Shown piece by piece: positions 36,278 through 44,903 of a stretch of 64,000 nucleotides of DNA. The notes below the pieces were generated by a model, which had not been told where the DNA came from, ran no database searches, and worked only from the letters and a program-made list of their open reading frames with translations. Source of the DNA: Gemmatimonadota bacterium (GTDB lineage: Bacteria > Gemmatimonadota > Gemmatimonadetes > Longimicrobiales > Gaopeijiaceae); assembly GCA_022560615.1 (NCBI GenBank), contig JADFSR010000018.1, positions 24,900-88,899 of the forward strand. Direction: 5' to 3'. Made by a program: the position numbers and the translations under genes. Every line of letters begins with the position of its first letter. Within the stretch, counting starts at the first letter, position 1.

Positions 36278-37528
36278 ATGCCGGACCTCAGACTGACTCC
36301 CCGACGCCCGTGGAAGGATAGGCACGTCGTTCTGGGGGTCACCGGGGGGATCGCGGCGTACAAGTCGATTCAGGTCGCCCGCGATCTGACGCTCCTGGGA
36401 GCCAAGGTCGACTCGGTTCTCACCCGGTCGGCTCAAGAGTTCGTAGCACCCCTCAGTTTCGAGGGTGTCACAGGCCGACCCGCGCTGACAGATCTTTTCT
36501 CCGCAGGTCGAGCTGAAGGAGCCGCGCTCCACATCCGCCTCGCGCGCGAGGCCGATGTGATCTGTGTCGCGCCGGCAACGGCGGATCTTCTGGCACGCGC
36601 CGCCCAGGGCCGCTCCGACGACCTCATCTGTACGACGCTGCTCGCGACGAGGGCGCCGGTCATCCTCTGTCCAGCGATGAACGACAAGATGTTCTCGCAT
36701 CCGCAGGTCCAAGCGAACCTGGCACACCTCCGGGACAAGCTCGCTTACACCGTGGCCGGGCCGGCCGAAGGGGCGCTCGCGGTGGGCGAAGGGGAGGGCC
36801 CCGGCCGCATGATCGAGCCGTGGCAGATCGAAGAGCATGTCGGTCGGGCGCTGGCGGGCGAAGGCCCACTCACGGGAAAGCGCGTGTTGGTCACCGCAGG
36901 TCCGACGCGTGAGGCGATCGACCCGGTACGCTACCTGGGCAACCGCTCTTCTGGCCGCATGGGCTTCGCGATCGCGCAGGCGGCCTGGCGGCACGGCGCG
37001 GCGGTCACGCTCGTCTCTGGACCCACCGCGCTCGAGATCCCCGTCGGGGTCGACCTGATTCCAGTAGAGAGCGCGGTCGAAATGCACGATGTCGTCAAGG
37101 GGCTGGTCTCTTCCGCGGATGTGACGGTATTCGCGGCGGCGGTTGCGGACTTCCGGCCCCTCGAGGTGAGAGATCAGAAGGTGAAGCGTGCCGACACCGG
37201 CGATACTCTGACTGTGCGACTGATCGCGAACCCGGACGTGGCGGCCGATACAGTGGGGCTTCGCAAAGAGGGAAGTTTGGCGGTCGGCTTTGCGCTCGAA
37301 ACGAACGACCTGCTGGCGAACGCCCAGAAGAAGCTCGAGGCGAAGGGGTTCGACCTCTTGGTGGCGAACGACGCAACGGAGGCCGGCTCGGGCTTCGAGG
37401 TTCCGACCAATCGCGTCACCATCCTGTCCAGCGATGGCGTTCCGGAAGAACTTCCCCTCATGAGCAAGGAAGCTGTCGCCGAGGAGCTGATCGAGCGCCT
37501 GTTGCACCGCCTGGACGGCGAAGCGTGA
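36278..37528 (+). CDS. coaBC: Bifunctional phosphopantothenoylcysteine decarboxylase / phosphopantothenate-cysteine ligase
   Basis: The 416-residue product carries out two steps of coenzyme A synthesis. CoaC part: LGVTGGIAAYKSIQ (FMN site), the His of LHIRLAREAD, and CPAMNDKMFSHP (PxMNxxM motif). CoaB part: VLVTAGPTREAIDPVRYLGNRSSGRMGFAIA and AAAVADFRP, then the Lys of KVKR. The ATG at 36278 lies immediately after the 321-bp inverted-repeat element, so the whole upstream ribosome-binding region is element sequence; no good ribosome site is seen. Its stop overlaps the udg GTG. Confidence 0.94.
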   Translation: MPDLRLTPRRPWKDRHVVLGVTGGIAAYKSIQVARDLTLLGAKVDSVLTRSAQEFVAPLSFEGVTGRPALTDLFSAGRAEGAALHIRLAREADVICVAPATADLLARAAQGRSDDLICTTLLATRAPVILCPAMNDKMFSHPQVQANLAHLRDKLAYTVAGPAEGALAVGEGEGPGRMIEPWQIEEHVGRALAGEGPLTGKRVLVTAGPTREAIDPVRYLGNRSSGRMGFAIAQAAWRHGAAVTLVSGPTALEIPVGVDLIPVESAVEMHDVVKGLVSSADVTVFAAAVADFRPLEVRDQKVKRADTGDTLTVRLIANPDVAADTVGLRKEGSLAVGFALETNDLLANAQKKLEAKGFDLLVANDATEAGSGFEVPTNRVTILSSDGVPEELPLMSKEAVAEELIERLLHRLDGEA

Positions 37529-38259
37529 CTGGCCGCCGTTCTCTGCGAACGGAAGCTGCACGACTATTTCGTCAGCGCGCCGAGATCGGCGCGACCGACC
37601 TGTTCCTGGATAGCCTTACGCGGGAAGAGGCGCTCAGGCTCGTGGCAGCCGCCCCGGAAGCCACCGGGTCTCGGGCCGGTGGAGGAGCCCTCCCCGTGCT
37701 GCCGACGTCCTACACGGAGCTGCGGGACGCCGCGATGTCTTGCACACTGTGTCGGCTAGCCGAGGGCCGCACCAACGTCGTGTTCTCGGATGGGTCCCAG
37801 AGTGCGCGACTCATGGTGGTCGGTGAGGCTCCCGGTGCCAACGAGGACAAGACCGGACTTCCGTTCGTCGGCCAGGCGGGCAAGTTCCTGGACCTGTTGC
37901 TGGCCACCGTGGATCTCTCGCGGGAGGACTCGGTCTACATCTGCAACGTGATCAAGTGCAGGCCGCCCGGGAACCGGAATCCGATGCCCGACGAGATCGA
38001 GGCGTGTTCCCCCTACCTGAGAAAGCAGATCGAGCTCATCCAGCCCGAGGTGCTGCTCGCGGTCGGAACGTTCGCGGCGCAGCTTCTCACCGGTCGACAA
38101 AAAATCGCCCTGGGCAAGCTTCGCGGAGAGGTTCACAGCTACCAGGGGGTCCCCCTCGTGGTGACGTATCACCCGGCGGCGCTGTTGCGGAATCCGAAGT
38201 GGACCCGGGCGTTTTGGGACGACCTGCAGCTACTCAGGGGCGTAATGAATGGCGCCTAG
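37525..38259 (+). CDS. udg: Type 4 uracil-DNA glycosylase
   Basis: The 244-residue product is a family 4 uracil-DNA glycosylase with an Fe-S cluster. Cluster ligands start at CTLCRLAEGR, the active-site motif is GEAPGANEDKTGLPFVGQAGKFLD, then ICNVIKCRPPGNRNP and the C-terminal TYHPAALLRNP. A 60-residue N-terminal extension precedes the domain, as in many Gram-negative homologues. Starts at GTG 37525 within the coaBC stop. It removes uracil from DNA after cytosine deamination. Confidence 0.92.
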   Translation: MTGRRSLRTEAARLFRQRAEIGATDLFLDSLTREEALRLVAAAPEATGSRAGGGALPVLPTSYTELRDAAMSCTLCRLAEGRTNVVFSDGSQSARLMVVGEAPGANEDKTGLPFVGQAGKFLDLLLATVDLSREDSVYICNVIKCRPPGNRNPMPDEIEACSPYLRKQIELIQPEVLLAVGTFAAQLLTGRQKIALGKLRGEVHSYQGVPLVVTYHPAALLRNPKWTRAFWDDLQLLRGVMNGA

Positions 38260-38294
38260 GTTGTGCGCTTGACGGCGTATTTACCTTAGGAGTA

Positions 38295-39722
38295 ATGGAA
38301 GCCTCACCGAACTTCGCCCAGGCCGTATTCGATCGGATCCCTCCGTTCTCGCTCGAGGCGGAGACCGCCGTATTGGGCGGCATGCTGATCGACCGGGACG
38401 CAGTGCCGCGGGCCGTCGAGTTCCTCAACGACTCCATGTTCTATCGGGAGGCGAACCGACGGCTCTACCGGGCCATGGTCCGCCTCTTCGAGCGCGGGGA
38501 CGTGATCGACGTGATCACGGTCTCGGAGGAGCTCAAGAAGACCGGCGAGATGGAAGCGGCCGGGGGGTTCGACTATCTCGCCGCGCTCGTCGATGCCGTG
38601 CCCACGGCGGCCAACCTCGAGTATCACGCGCGCATCGTTCGCGACAAGGCGTTGCTGCGGCGACTCGTCGAGCAATCGTCGCAAATCATCCGCGATGTCT
38701 ATGACCAGGGTGAGCGCGAGGTCGATGAGATCCTCGATCAAGCGGAAGCCCGGATCTTCCAGGTCGCGGAGAGCCACAAGCGAGAGGGCTTCGTCTGGAT
38801 CAAAGAGGTCCTTTGGTCGACGTTCGAGCACATCGAGCGGCTTCAGGAGTCCGACAGTGGCATCACGGGCGTGGCCACCGGATTCCGGGACCTCGACCGC
38901 ATGACGACCGGGCTGCAGAAGGGTGACCTGGCGATCGTCGCGGGGCGCCCCTCGATGGGTAAGACGTCGTGGGTGCTCAACGTCACCGCGAATGCCGCGA
39001 TCTCGAACAACATTCCGGTCGCTGTCTTCTCACTCGAGATGTCGGCCGAGCAGCTCGTCCAGCGACTCCTGTGCGCCGAAGGGCGTATCGACGCGCTGAA
39101 GCTGCGGAGAGGGCGCCTCTCGCCGGAGGAACACCAGCGGCTCGCCGCCGCGGCCGGGCACCTCAACACCGCGCCCATCTGGATCGACGATGCACCCGGC
39201 AGCAACGTGCTCGAGATCCGCGCCAAGGCGCGTCGCCTCCAGTCGGAGTTGCGCGCCGATGGCAAGGATCTGGGCATGATCGTCATCGACTACATACAGC
39301 TGATGTCGGGAGCCGGGCAGACGGAGAACCGCGTGCAAGAGGTCAGCCAGATCTCTCGCGGCCTGAAAGCACTCGCTCGCGAGCTCGAAGTCCCCGTCGT
39401 GGCGCTCTCCCAGCTGAGCCGCGGGCCCGAGCAGCGGACGGACAAACGACCCATGCTGTCGGACCTCAGGGATTCCGGTTCGATCGAGCAGGATGCCGAT
39501 ATCGTCATGTTCCTCTACCGGCCCGAGTACTATGCTTCACCGGAGAAGCGTGAGGAGCTCGAGGGGAAGGCGGAGTTGATTGTGAGCAAGCAGAGAAACG
39601 GCCCGACGGGCGTCGTGGAGTTGTACTTCCAGAAGGCCTACACTCGGTTCGACTCTGTTCAGCGCGGGCCCGGAGGGAGCGCAGGCGGACCACAGAGCGA
39701 GGGACCGAGCTTCGATTCATGA
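38295..39722 (+). CDS. dnaB: Replicative DNA helicase DnaB
   Basis: The 475-residue product unwinds DNA at the replication fork. The N-terminal domain (PPFSLEAETAVLGGMLID) binds primase; the C-terminal RecA-like domain has Walker A AGRPSMGKTS, SLEMSAEQLVQRLL, the Walker B IVIDYIQLMSG, and SQLSRGPEQRTDKRPMLSDLRDSGSIEQDAD. No intein is present. ATG 38295 has an AGGAG site just upstream. The short gap after udg contains a TTACCTTAGG stretch related to the motif upstream of yicC and gapA. The stop overlaps ispD (ATGA). Confidence 0.97.
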   Translation: MEASPNFAQAVFDRIPPFSLEAETAVLGGMLIDRDAVPRAVEFLNDSMFYREANRRLYRAMVRLFERGDVIDVITVSEELKKTGEMEAAGGFDYLAALVDAVPTAANLEYHARIVRDKALLRRLVEQSSQIIRDVYDQGEREVDEILDQAEARIFQVAESHKREGFVWIKEVLWSTFEHIERLQESDSGITGVATGFRDLDRMTTGLQKGDLAIVAGRPSMGKTSWVLNVTANAAISNNIPVAVFSLEMSAEQLVQRLLCAEGRIDALKLRRGRLSPEEHQRLAAAAGHLNTAPIWIDDAPGSNVLEIRAKARRLQSELRADGKDLGMIVIDYIQLMSGAGQTENRVQEVSQISRGLKALARELEVPVVALSQLSRGPEQRTDKRPMLSDLRDSGSIEQDADIVMFLYRPEYYASPEKREELEGKAELIVSKQRNGPTGVVELYFQKAYTRFDSVQRGPGGSAGGPQSEGPSFDS

Positions 39723-40426
39723 CCGGCCCGCGGGACAGGTCTGAATCGGTTCCTCGAGTGGGGGTCGCCGTGCCCGCCGCTGGACTCGGCGTTCGCATGG
39801 GCGGATTGAGGAAGCCGTTCCTCGAGCTCGCCGGTGAGCCGGTACTTCGCCACGCGCTCCGGCCGTTCTTGTCCGAGCCTCGTGTCGTGGCGATCGTCGT
39901 CGCGCTCGCACCGGACGACGCCCGGGAGCCCCCTGCGTGGATCACCGACCTCGACGGTCGCGTAAAAGTCGTGGCCGGAGGCGACACGCGAACCGACTCG
40001 GTCCGGAACGCGATTCGTGCGCTGCCCGACGACGTGGACATCATCGCGGTTCACGACGCCGCGCGGCCGCTGGTGACCAGCGCCATGATCTCGGAGTGCA
40101 TCGATGTCGCGGCTGAAGGGCGCGGGGCAGTCGCAGGGTGCCCTGCGGTCGACACCCTGAAGCGAGTCGACGAACAGGGGCGCGTGGTCGAGACTCCGAG
40201 TCGAGTCGCGATGTGGCATGCGCACACACCGCAGGTCTTTCCGGCCGATCTTCTCCGGCGCGCATACGAGGGAGCTGGGAGTGGCACGGATGACTCCGCG
40301 CTCGTGGAGTCCGTCGGGGGCAGGGTCCAGATGGTCGATGGCGGATCCACCAACATCAAGGTGACTCGGCCCGAAGACATCCCGATCGCGGAAGCGATTC
40401 TGGCTGCCCGGAACGACCATGCCTGA
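39719..40426 (+). CDS. ispD: 2-C-methyl-D-erythritol 4-phosphate cytidylyltransferase
   Basis: The 235-residue product makes CDP-methylerythritol in the non-mevalonate isoprenoid pathway. VAVPAAGLGVRMGG is the CTP-binding loop with Arg, followed by KPFLELAGEPVLRHAL, VAGGDTRTDSVRNAI, VHDAARPLVT and the late Asp/Lys substrate residues (IKVTRPEDIPIAEAIL). It starts at the ATG overlapping the dnaB stop. IspF is not adjacent. Confidence 0.94.
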   Translation: MTGPRDRSESVPRVGVAVPAAGLGVRMGGLRKPFLELAGEPVLRHALRPFLSEPRVVAIVVALAPDDAREPPAWITDLDGRVKVVAGGDTRTDSVRNAIRALPDDVDIIAVHDAARPLVTSAMISECIDVAAEGRGAVAGCPAVDTLKRVDEQGRVVETPSRVAMWHAHTPQVFPADLLRRAYEGAGSGTDDSALVESVGGRVQMVDGGSTNIKVTRPEDIPIAEAILAARNDHA

Positions 40427-41108
40427 ACGCGGCCCGCCCCCCTTTCCGATCACCCTTCTCGGGCGCCGCACCGACCTCCGCGAAGATCCAGAAGCCGATC
40501 TCGCGAAGGTTGTCGCGCACCTGGAGGGCGACGGCGTGATCGCTTATCCGACCGAGACCGTGTACGGCTTCGGTTCCCTGGGCACGCTCTCGGGCATCCG
40601 CAGGGTGCAGGAGCTCAAGCACCGGGAGCGCGACAAGCCTTTGATCGCCCTCGTACCGTCGGCGGCCTCGGTGGAAGCGCTGGAGTGGACCGACGAAGCG
40701 AGGGAGCTCGCGTCGATCTTCTGGCCCGGGGCGGTGACCCTGGTACTGGGGGACCCCCGCGGTATCTTCCTTTCGGGTGTGCGCAGCGTGGACGGAACGG
40801 TCGCGGTGCGGGTGAGCCCACAGCCGATCGTGGGACGACTCCTTGAGCGACTGGGGGTCCCGCTCACGTCGACAAGCCTGAACGAACCGGGGCGGGAGCC
40901 TGCCCGGTCGGGGACCGAGGCGGCCGCGGTGATCGAACGACTCGGGCGAAGCGACGTATGGCTCCTGGATGGGGGCACGCTTCCGGAATCCAGCCCCTCC
41001 ACGATCATCGACTGTACGAGCGGCACGCCGACCGTGCTGCGGGAGGGTGCCGTTCCGGTGGGCAGGCTCCGCCGCGTGATACCGGAGATTCATGGAAACC
41101 ATTCCTAA
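40419..41108 (+). CDS. tsaC: L-threonylcarbamoyladenylate synthase
   Basis: The 229-residue product is a single-domain Sua5/YrdC enzyme that makes threonylcarbamoyl-AMP for the t6A37 tRNA modification. Seen: GDGVIAYPTETVYGFGSLG, KHRERDKPLIALV (the KxR ATP/bicarbonate site) and FWPGAVTLVL, VAVRVSPQP, TSTSLNEPGREPA. The C-terminal Sua5 domain is absent. ATG 40419 lies 8 bp inside the ispD end. Confidence 0.92.
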   Translation: MPERGPPPFPITLLGRRTDLREDPEADLAKVVAHLEGDGVIAYPTETVYGFGSLGTLSGIRRVQELKHRERDKPLIALVPSAASVEALEWTDEARELASIFWPGAVTLVLGDPRGIFLSGVRSVDGTVAVRVSPQPIVGRLLERLGVPLTSTSLNEPGREPARSGTEAAAVIERLGRSDVWLLDGGTLPESSPSTIIDCTSGTPTVLREGAVPVGRLRRVIPEIHGNHS

Positions 41109-41586
41109 CGTGGAAGGCGGGTTCCGCCTCCTGCTCGTGTGCGCGGGCAATACTTGTCGGAGCCCGATGGCAGCGGCCATCGCGCGTCGCGCGGTCGCCG
41201 AGCTGGGCTGGCAGGGCTTCGAGGTCCGCTCGGCGGGCGTTAGTGCTTTCGACGGAGATCGCGCTTCCGGTGGAGCGGTTCGCGCGGTAGCCCGGAACGG
41301 TCTAGACCTGTCGGAGCACGGTGCGACGCTGCTCAGCCCCGAGCTAGCCGAGTGGGCCGACCTCATCTTGGTGATGTCACCGGGCCACCTCGTGAAGGTC
41401 GTGGAGCTCGGTCGAGGCGAGAACGCGGCGCTGATCACATCGTTCGCCGAGGGTGGAGAAGAGGACGGCACGGTATCGGTCCCCGACCCCATCGGGGGTC
41501 CCGATGAGCACTACCTCGAGACCTTCGAGTTCCTCGAACGGCTGATCGATCGAGCCTTCCGGCGCCTCGAGCCGGTGGTCGAGTAA
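41092..41586 (+). CDS. Low-molecular-weight phosphatase, probable protein-arginine phosphatase
   Basis: The 164-residue product has the P-loop VCAGNTCRSPMA (CX5R) and the general-acid Asp in VPDPIGGPDEHYLETFEFL. The residue after Asn in the loop is Thr. In protein-arginine phosphatases of the YwlE type this Thr is diagnostic, while tyrosine phosphatases have Ile at the same place. So phosphoarginine is the inferred substrate. No McsB kinase gene is in the window. The start overlaps tsaC by 17 bp; location beside tsaC is the same as that of ywlE and ywlC in Bacillus. Confidence 0.8.
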   Translation: METIPNVEGGFRLLLVCAGNTCRSPMAAAIARRAVAELGWQGFEVRSAGVSAFDGDRASGGAVRAVARNGLDLSEHGATLLSPELAEWADLILVMSPGHLVKVVELGRGENAALITSFAEGGEEDGTVSVPDPIGGPDEHYLETFEFLERLIDRAFRRLEPVVE

Positions 41587-42425
41587 TGAGCGTCACGGCA
41601 TCGACTCGCGCTCTTGCCTTGTTGGGCGATCCCGTTGCGCACTCGATGTCTCCGACGATCCTCAACGCCGCGTTTTCGGCAGCCGGTGTCGATGGGGTCT
41701 ACGTGGCCGTTCGCTGCGCCTCAGACGACCTTCAAGGCTTCATGCGGGGTCTGTCCCGGGCAGGTGGCGGCGGAAATGTCACGCTCCCGCACAAGGAGAA
41801 GGCCGCCTCGGTTGTGGACGTCGCGAGTCCCGCTGTGCGTCGAACCGGGGCCTGCAACACCTTCTGGGGCAACCAGGACGGGAGGGTCCACGGCGATAAC
41901 ACCGACGTGGACGGTTTTCGGCGGGCGCTCAAGAGCTTCGTCGAGGGCTCCCCGGCGGGGATCCGCGTCCTGCTCCTCGGTGCCGGCGGTGCCGCCCGCG
42001 CAGCGTTGATGGGCTTGCTCGAGGAGGACGCCGCCGAAGTGCTCATCTTCAATCGCACGGCCGAACGTGCGCGCGTGGTTGCGCGTCGAATCGGGGGACA
42101 CAAAACGAGAGTCGCACCGATCCTCGAGGGATTGCGAAGCGAAAGCTTCGATCTCGTCGTGAACGCTACCCGGTTGGGCCTCGGGGAATCCGATCCCTCA
42201 CCGCTGGACTTCGAGATCCTCAACCGAGTCGGTGGCGCGATGGACCTCGTATATGGCAGGAAGCCGACTCCGTTCGTTCGCGCGGCCGAAGCGCTGGGAA
42301 TCCGGGCGACCGACGGGGCGGAGATGCTCGTCCAACAGGCGGCGGCCTCGTTCGAGCGGTGGTGGAACAAGCCCGCTCCAGTGGAAGTGATGCGTGCCGC
42401 GATGAAGGGGAGCCAACCCGGGTGA
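41586..42425 (+). CDS. aroE: Shikimate dehydrogenase
   Basis: The 279-residue product reduces 3-dehydroshikimate with NADPH in aromatic amino acid synthesis. The shikimate site is formed by LLGDPVAHSMSPTILNAAF and the catalytic Lys of GNVTLPHKEKA with Asp of HGDNTDVDGFRRAL. The NADP fold has LLLGAGGAARAAL and FNRTAERARVVARRI (Arg for the 2'-phosphate). GAEMLVQQAAASFERWW closes the fold. Its ATG shares a base with the previous stop (TAATG). Confidence 0.93.
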   Translation: MSVTASTRALALLGDPVAHSMSPTILNAAFSAAGVDGVYVAVRCASDDLQGFMRGLSRAGGGGNVTLPHKEKAASVVDVASPAVRRTGACNTFWGNQDGRVHGDNTDVDGFRRALKSFVEGSPAGIRVLLLGAGGAARAALMGLLEEDAAEVLIFNRTAERARVVARRIGGHKTRVAPILEGLRSESFDLVVNATRLGLGESDPSPLDFEILNRVGGAMDLVYGRKPTPFVRAAEALGIRATDGAEMLVQQAAASFERWWNKPAPVEVMRAAMKGSQPG

Positions 42426-43174
42426 ACGCGGCATCATGGGCTGCAGACTTCACCCGTCTGTTGCTGCCGGCCGGCTGCATATCCTGTGGAATCTGGGTGC
42501 CAGGGGGAGCGGCGGCGCCGCTCGTGTGCGCCCGATGTCGAACCCGACTCAAGGTGGCACCGTGGCCCCGCTGCGGGCGGTGCCACTTTCCCAGCGGCAC
42601 TGGACGCGCGAGCGATTTGCAGTGCCGCGGCTGCCGGGACTGGTCGGCCCCGCTTTCCGCTGCGCGCTATGCATACGTGCTCGCGCCGCCCGCGGATGAC
42701 CTCGTGCACGCGCTCAAGTACGAGGGGTGGCCGGAATTGGCCCCGCTCATGGCTTCGGCGATGACACCGCTCTCGGTCCCAAGCGACCGTGGGCGAGAGC
42801 TCGTAGCGCCGGTCCCGACGACCACACGGCGCCTGCGAACACGTGGCTATAACCAGGCGGGCTTGCTCGCCGAATGCTACGCCAGCGCCCGTTCGCTGGC
42901 GCTGGAAGAGCTGCTGGTACGCACTGGGGCGAGTGCTTCTCAGACGTCGTTGCACCCCTCCGAGCGGCGCGCGAACGTGGCTGGCGCGTTCTCCCTGGCC
43001 GCCGGGGCCGCGGCGGTGCTGGACGGGTCCCACGTCCTCCTGATCGACGACGTGCTCACCACAGGAGCGACCGCCTGTGAAGCCGCCGAGACATTGATCG
43101 CGGCCGGGGCCGCGCAGGTCACTCTGATCGCCTACGCGAGGGCCCTGCCGGACGACCCGCTCACGGCCGCCTAG
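42422..43174 (+). CDS. comF: ComF-family amidophosphoribosyltransferase-like protein
   Basis: The 250-residue product has an N-terminal Cys-rich zinc ribbon (CISCG, CARCR, CGRCHFP, CRGC) and a C-terminal phosphoribosyltransferase domain with VLLIDDVLTTGATACEAAETL as the PRPP loop. ComF/GntX proteins take part in DNA uptake during transformation; no other competence gene is seen in the window. The GTG start is inside the aroE stop. Confidence 0.87.
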   Translation: MNAASWAADFTRLLLPAGCISCGIWVPGGAAAPLVCARCRTRLKVAPWPRCGRCHFPSGTGRASDLQCRGCRDWSAPLSAARYAYVLAPPADDLVHALKYEGWPELAPLMASAMTPLSVPSDRGRELVAPVPTTTRRLRTRGYNQAGLLAECYASARSLALEELLVRTGASASQTSLHPSERRANVAGAFSLAAGAAAVLDGSHVLLIDDVLTTGATACEAAETLIAAGAAQVTLIAYARALPDDPLTAA

Positions 43175-43188
43175 GCGTTACCTTTTAG

Positions 43189-44253
<1,065 letters not shown>

Positions 44254-44306
44254 GCCCGCGTCGCGCACGTGTAAGGTCAGTGGCTAAGTCCCCGTATACG
44301 AGGGCG

Positions 44307-44903
44307 ATGCAGACACTGCAAAGAGTATCCGACCCAGCGACGGGCGTGGCTCCGGCCCGCTCGCTTTCGGGACTACCGCACGACTTCGGGACGTGGTTTC
44401 GTGAGCACCAGAGTGCCGTCTTTCGTTACATACGCTTCCGGGTAGCCACGCGCGAAGCGGCCGAGGATGTGACCTCCGACGTCTTCATGAAGGCATTGAG
44501 GTCGTTCGATCGGTACGACGCTTCCCGGGCGTCGCCTCGCACATGGCTCCTGCGCATCGCTCGCAACGCCGTGACCGACCACCTGAGAGCCCTGAAGCGG
44601 AGGGGCTCGCTCCACGTATCTCTCGACCGGATCCCGGATCTGGTCGCCAATGTGCCTTCGGCGGAAGAACGAGTCATCAAACAGGAGCGGATTCAGAGGC
44701 TGCTGAACGGAAGTCAGATGCTGGGGAAGGCCGATCAGGACATCCTCTCGCTCCGATACGGTTCGGGGCTCCAGAACGCCGAGATCGCCGAGCACCTGGA
44801 CATCAGCAACAACGCTGTTGCTGTGCGTCTCCACCGCGCGCTAAAGCGCCTGAAGGACGTGGTGCAGGATTCCACGGCGGACATGCGGGACCATGAAGAA
44901 TAG
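44307..44903 (+). CDS. ECF-type sigma-70 factor
   Basis: The 198-residue product has sigma region 2 (FREHQSAVFRYIRFRVATREAAEDVTSDVFMKAL, with DRYDASRASPRTWLLRIARN) and region 4 (LLNGSQMLGKADQDILSLRYGSGLQNAEIAEHLDISNNAVAVRLHRALKRLK). ATG 44307 is the start; the upstream extension overlaps gapA. The stop overlaps by 11 bp the start of the GWxTD/TonB-C protein, whose first 90 residues look like a membrane-anchored anti-sigma factor without a zinc site, so that protein is its probable partner. Confidence 0.85.
   Translation: MQTLQRVSDPATGVAPARSLSGLPHDFGTWFREHQSAVFRYIRFRVATREAAEDVTSDVFMKALRSFDRYDASRASPRTWLLRIARNAVTDHLRALKRRGSLHVSLDRIPDLVANVPSAEERVIKQERIQRLLNGSQMLGKADQDILSLRYGSGLQNAEIAEHLDISNNAVAVRLHRALKRLKDVVQDSTADMRDHEE

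Noticed and set aside
36158..37561. A 467-codon minus-strand open frame opposite coaBC
   Set aside because: coaBC motifs on the plus strand are complete; the shadow has no recognisable protein sequence.
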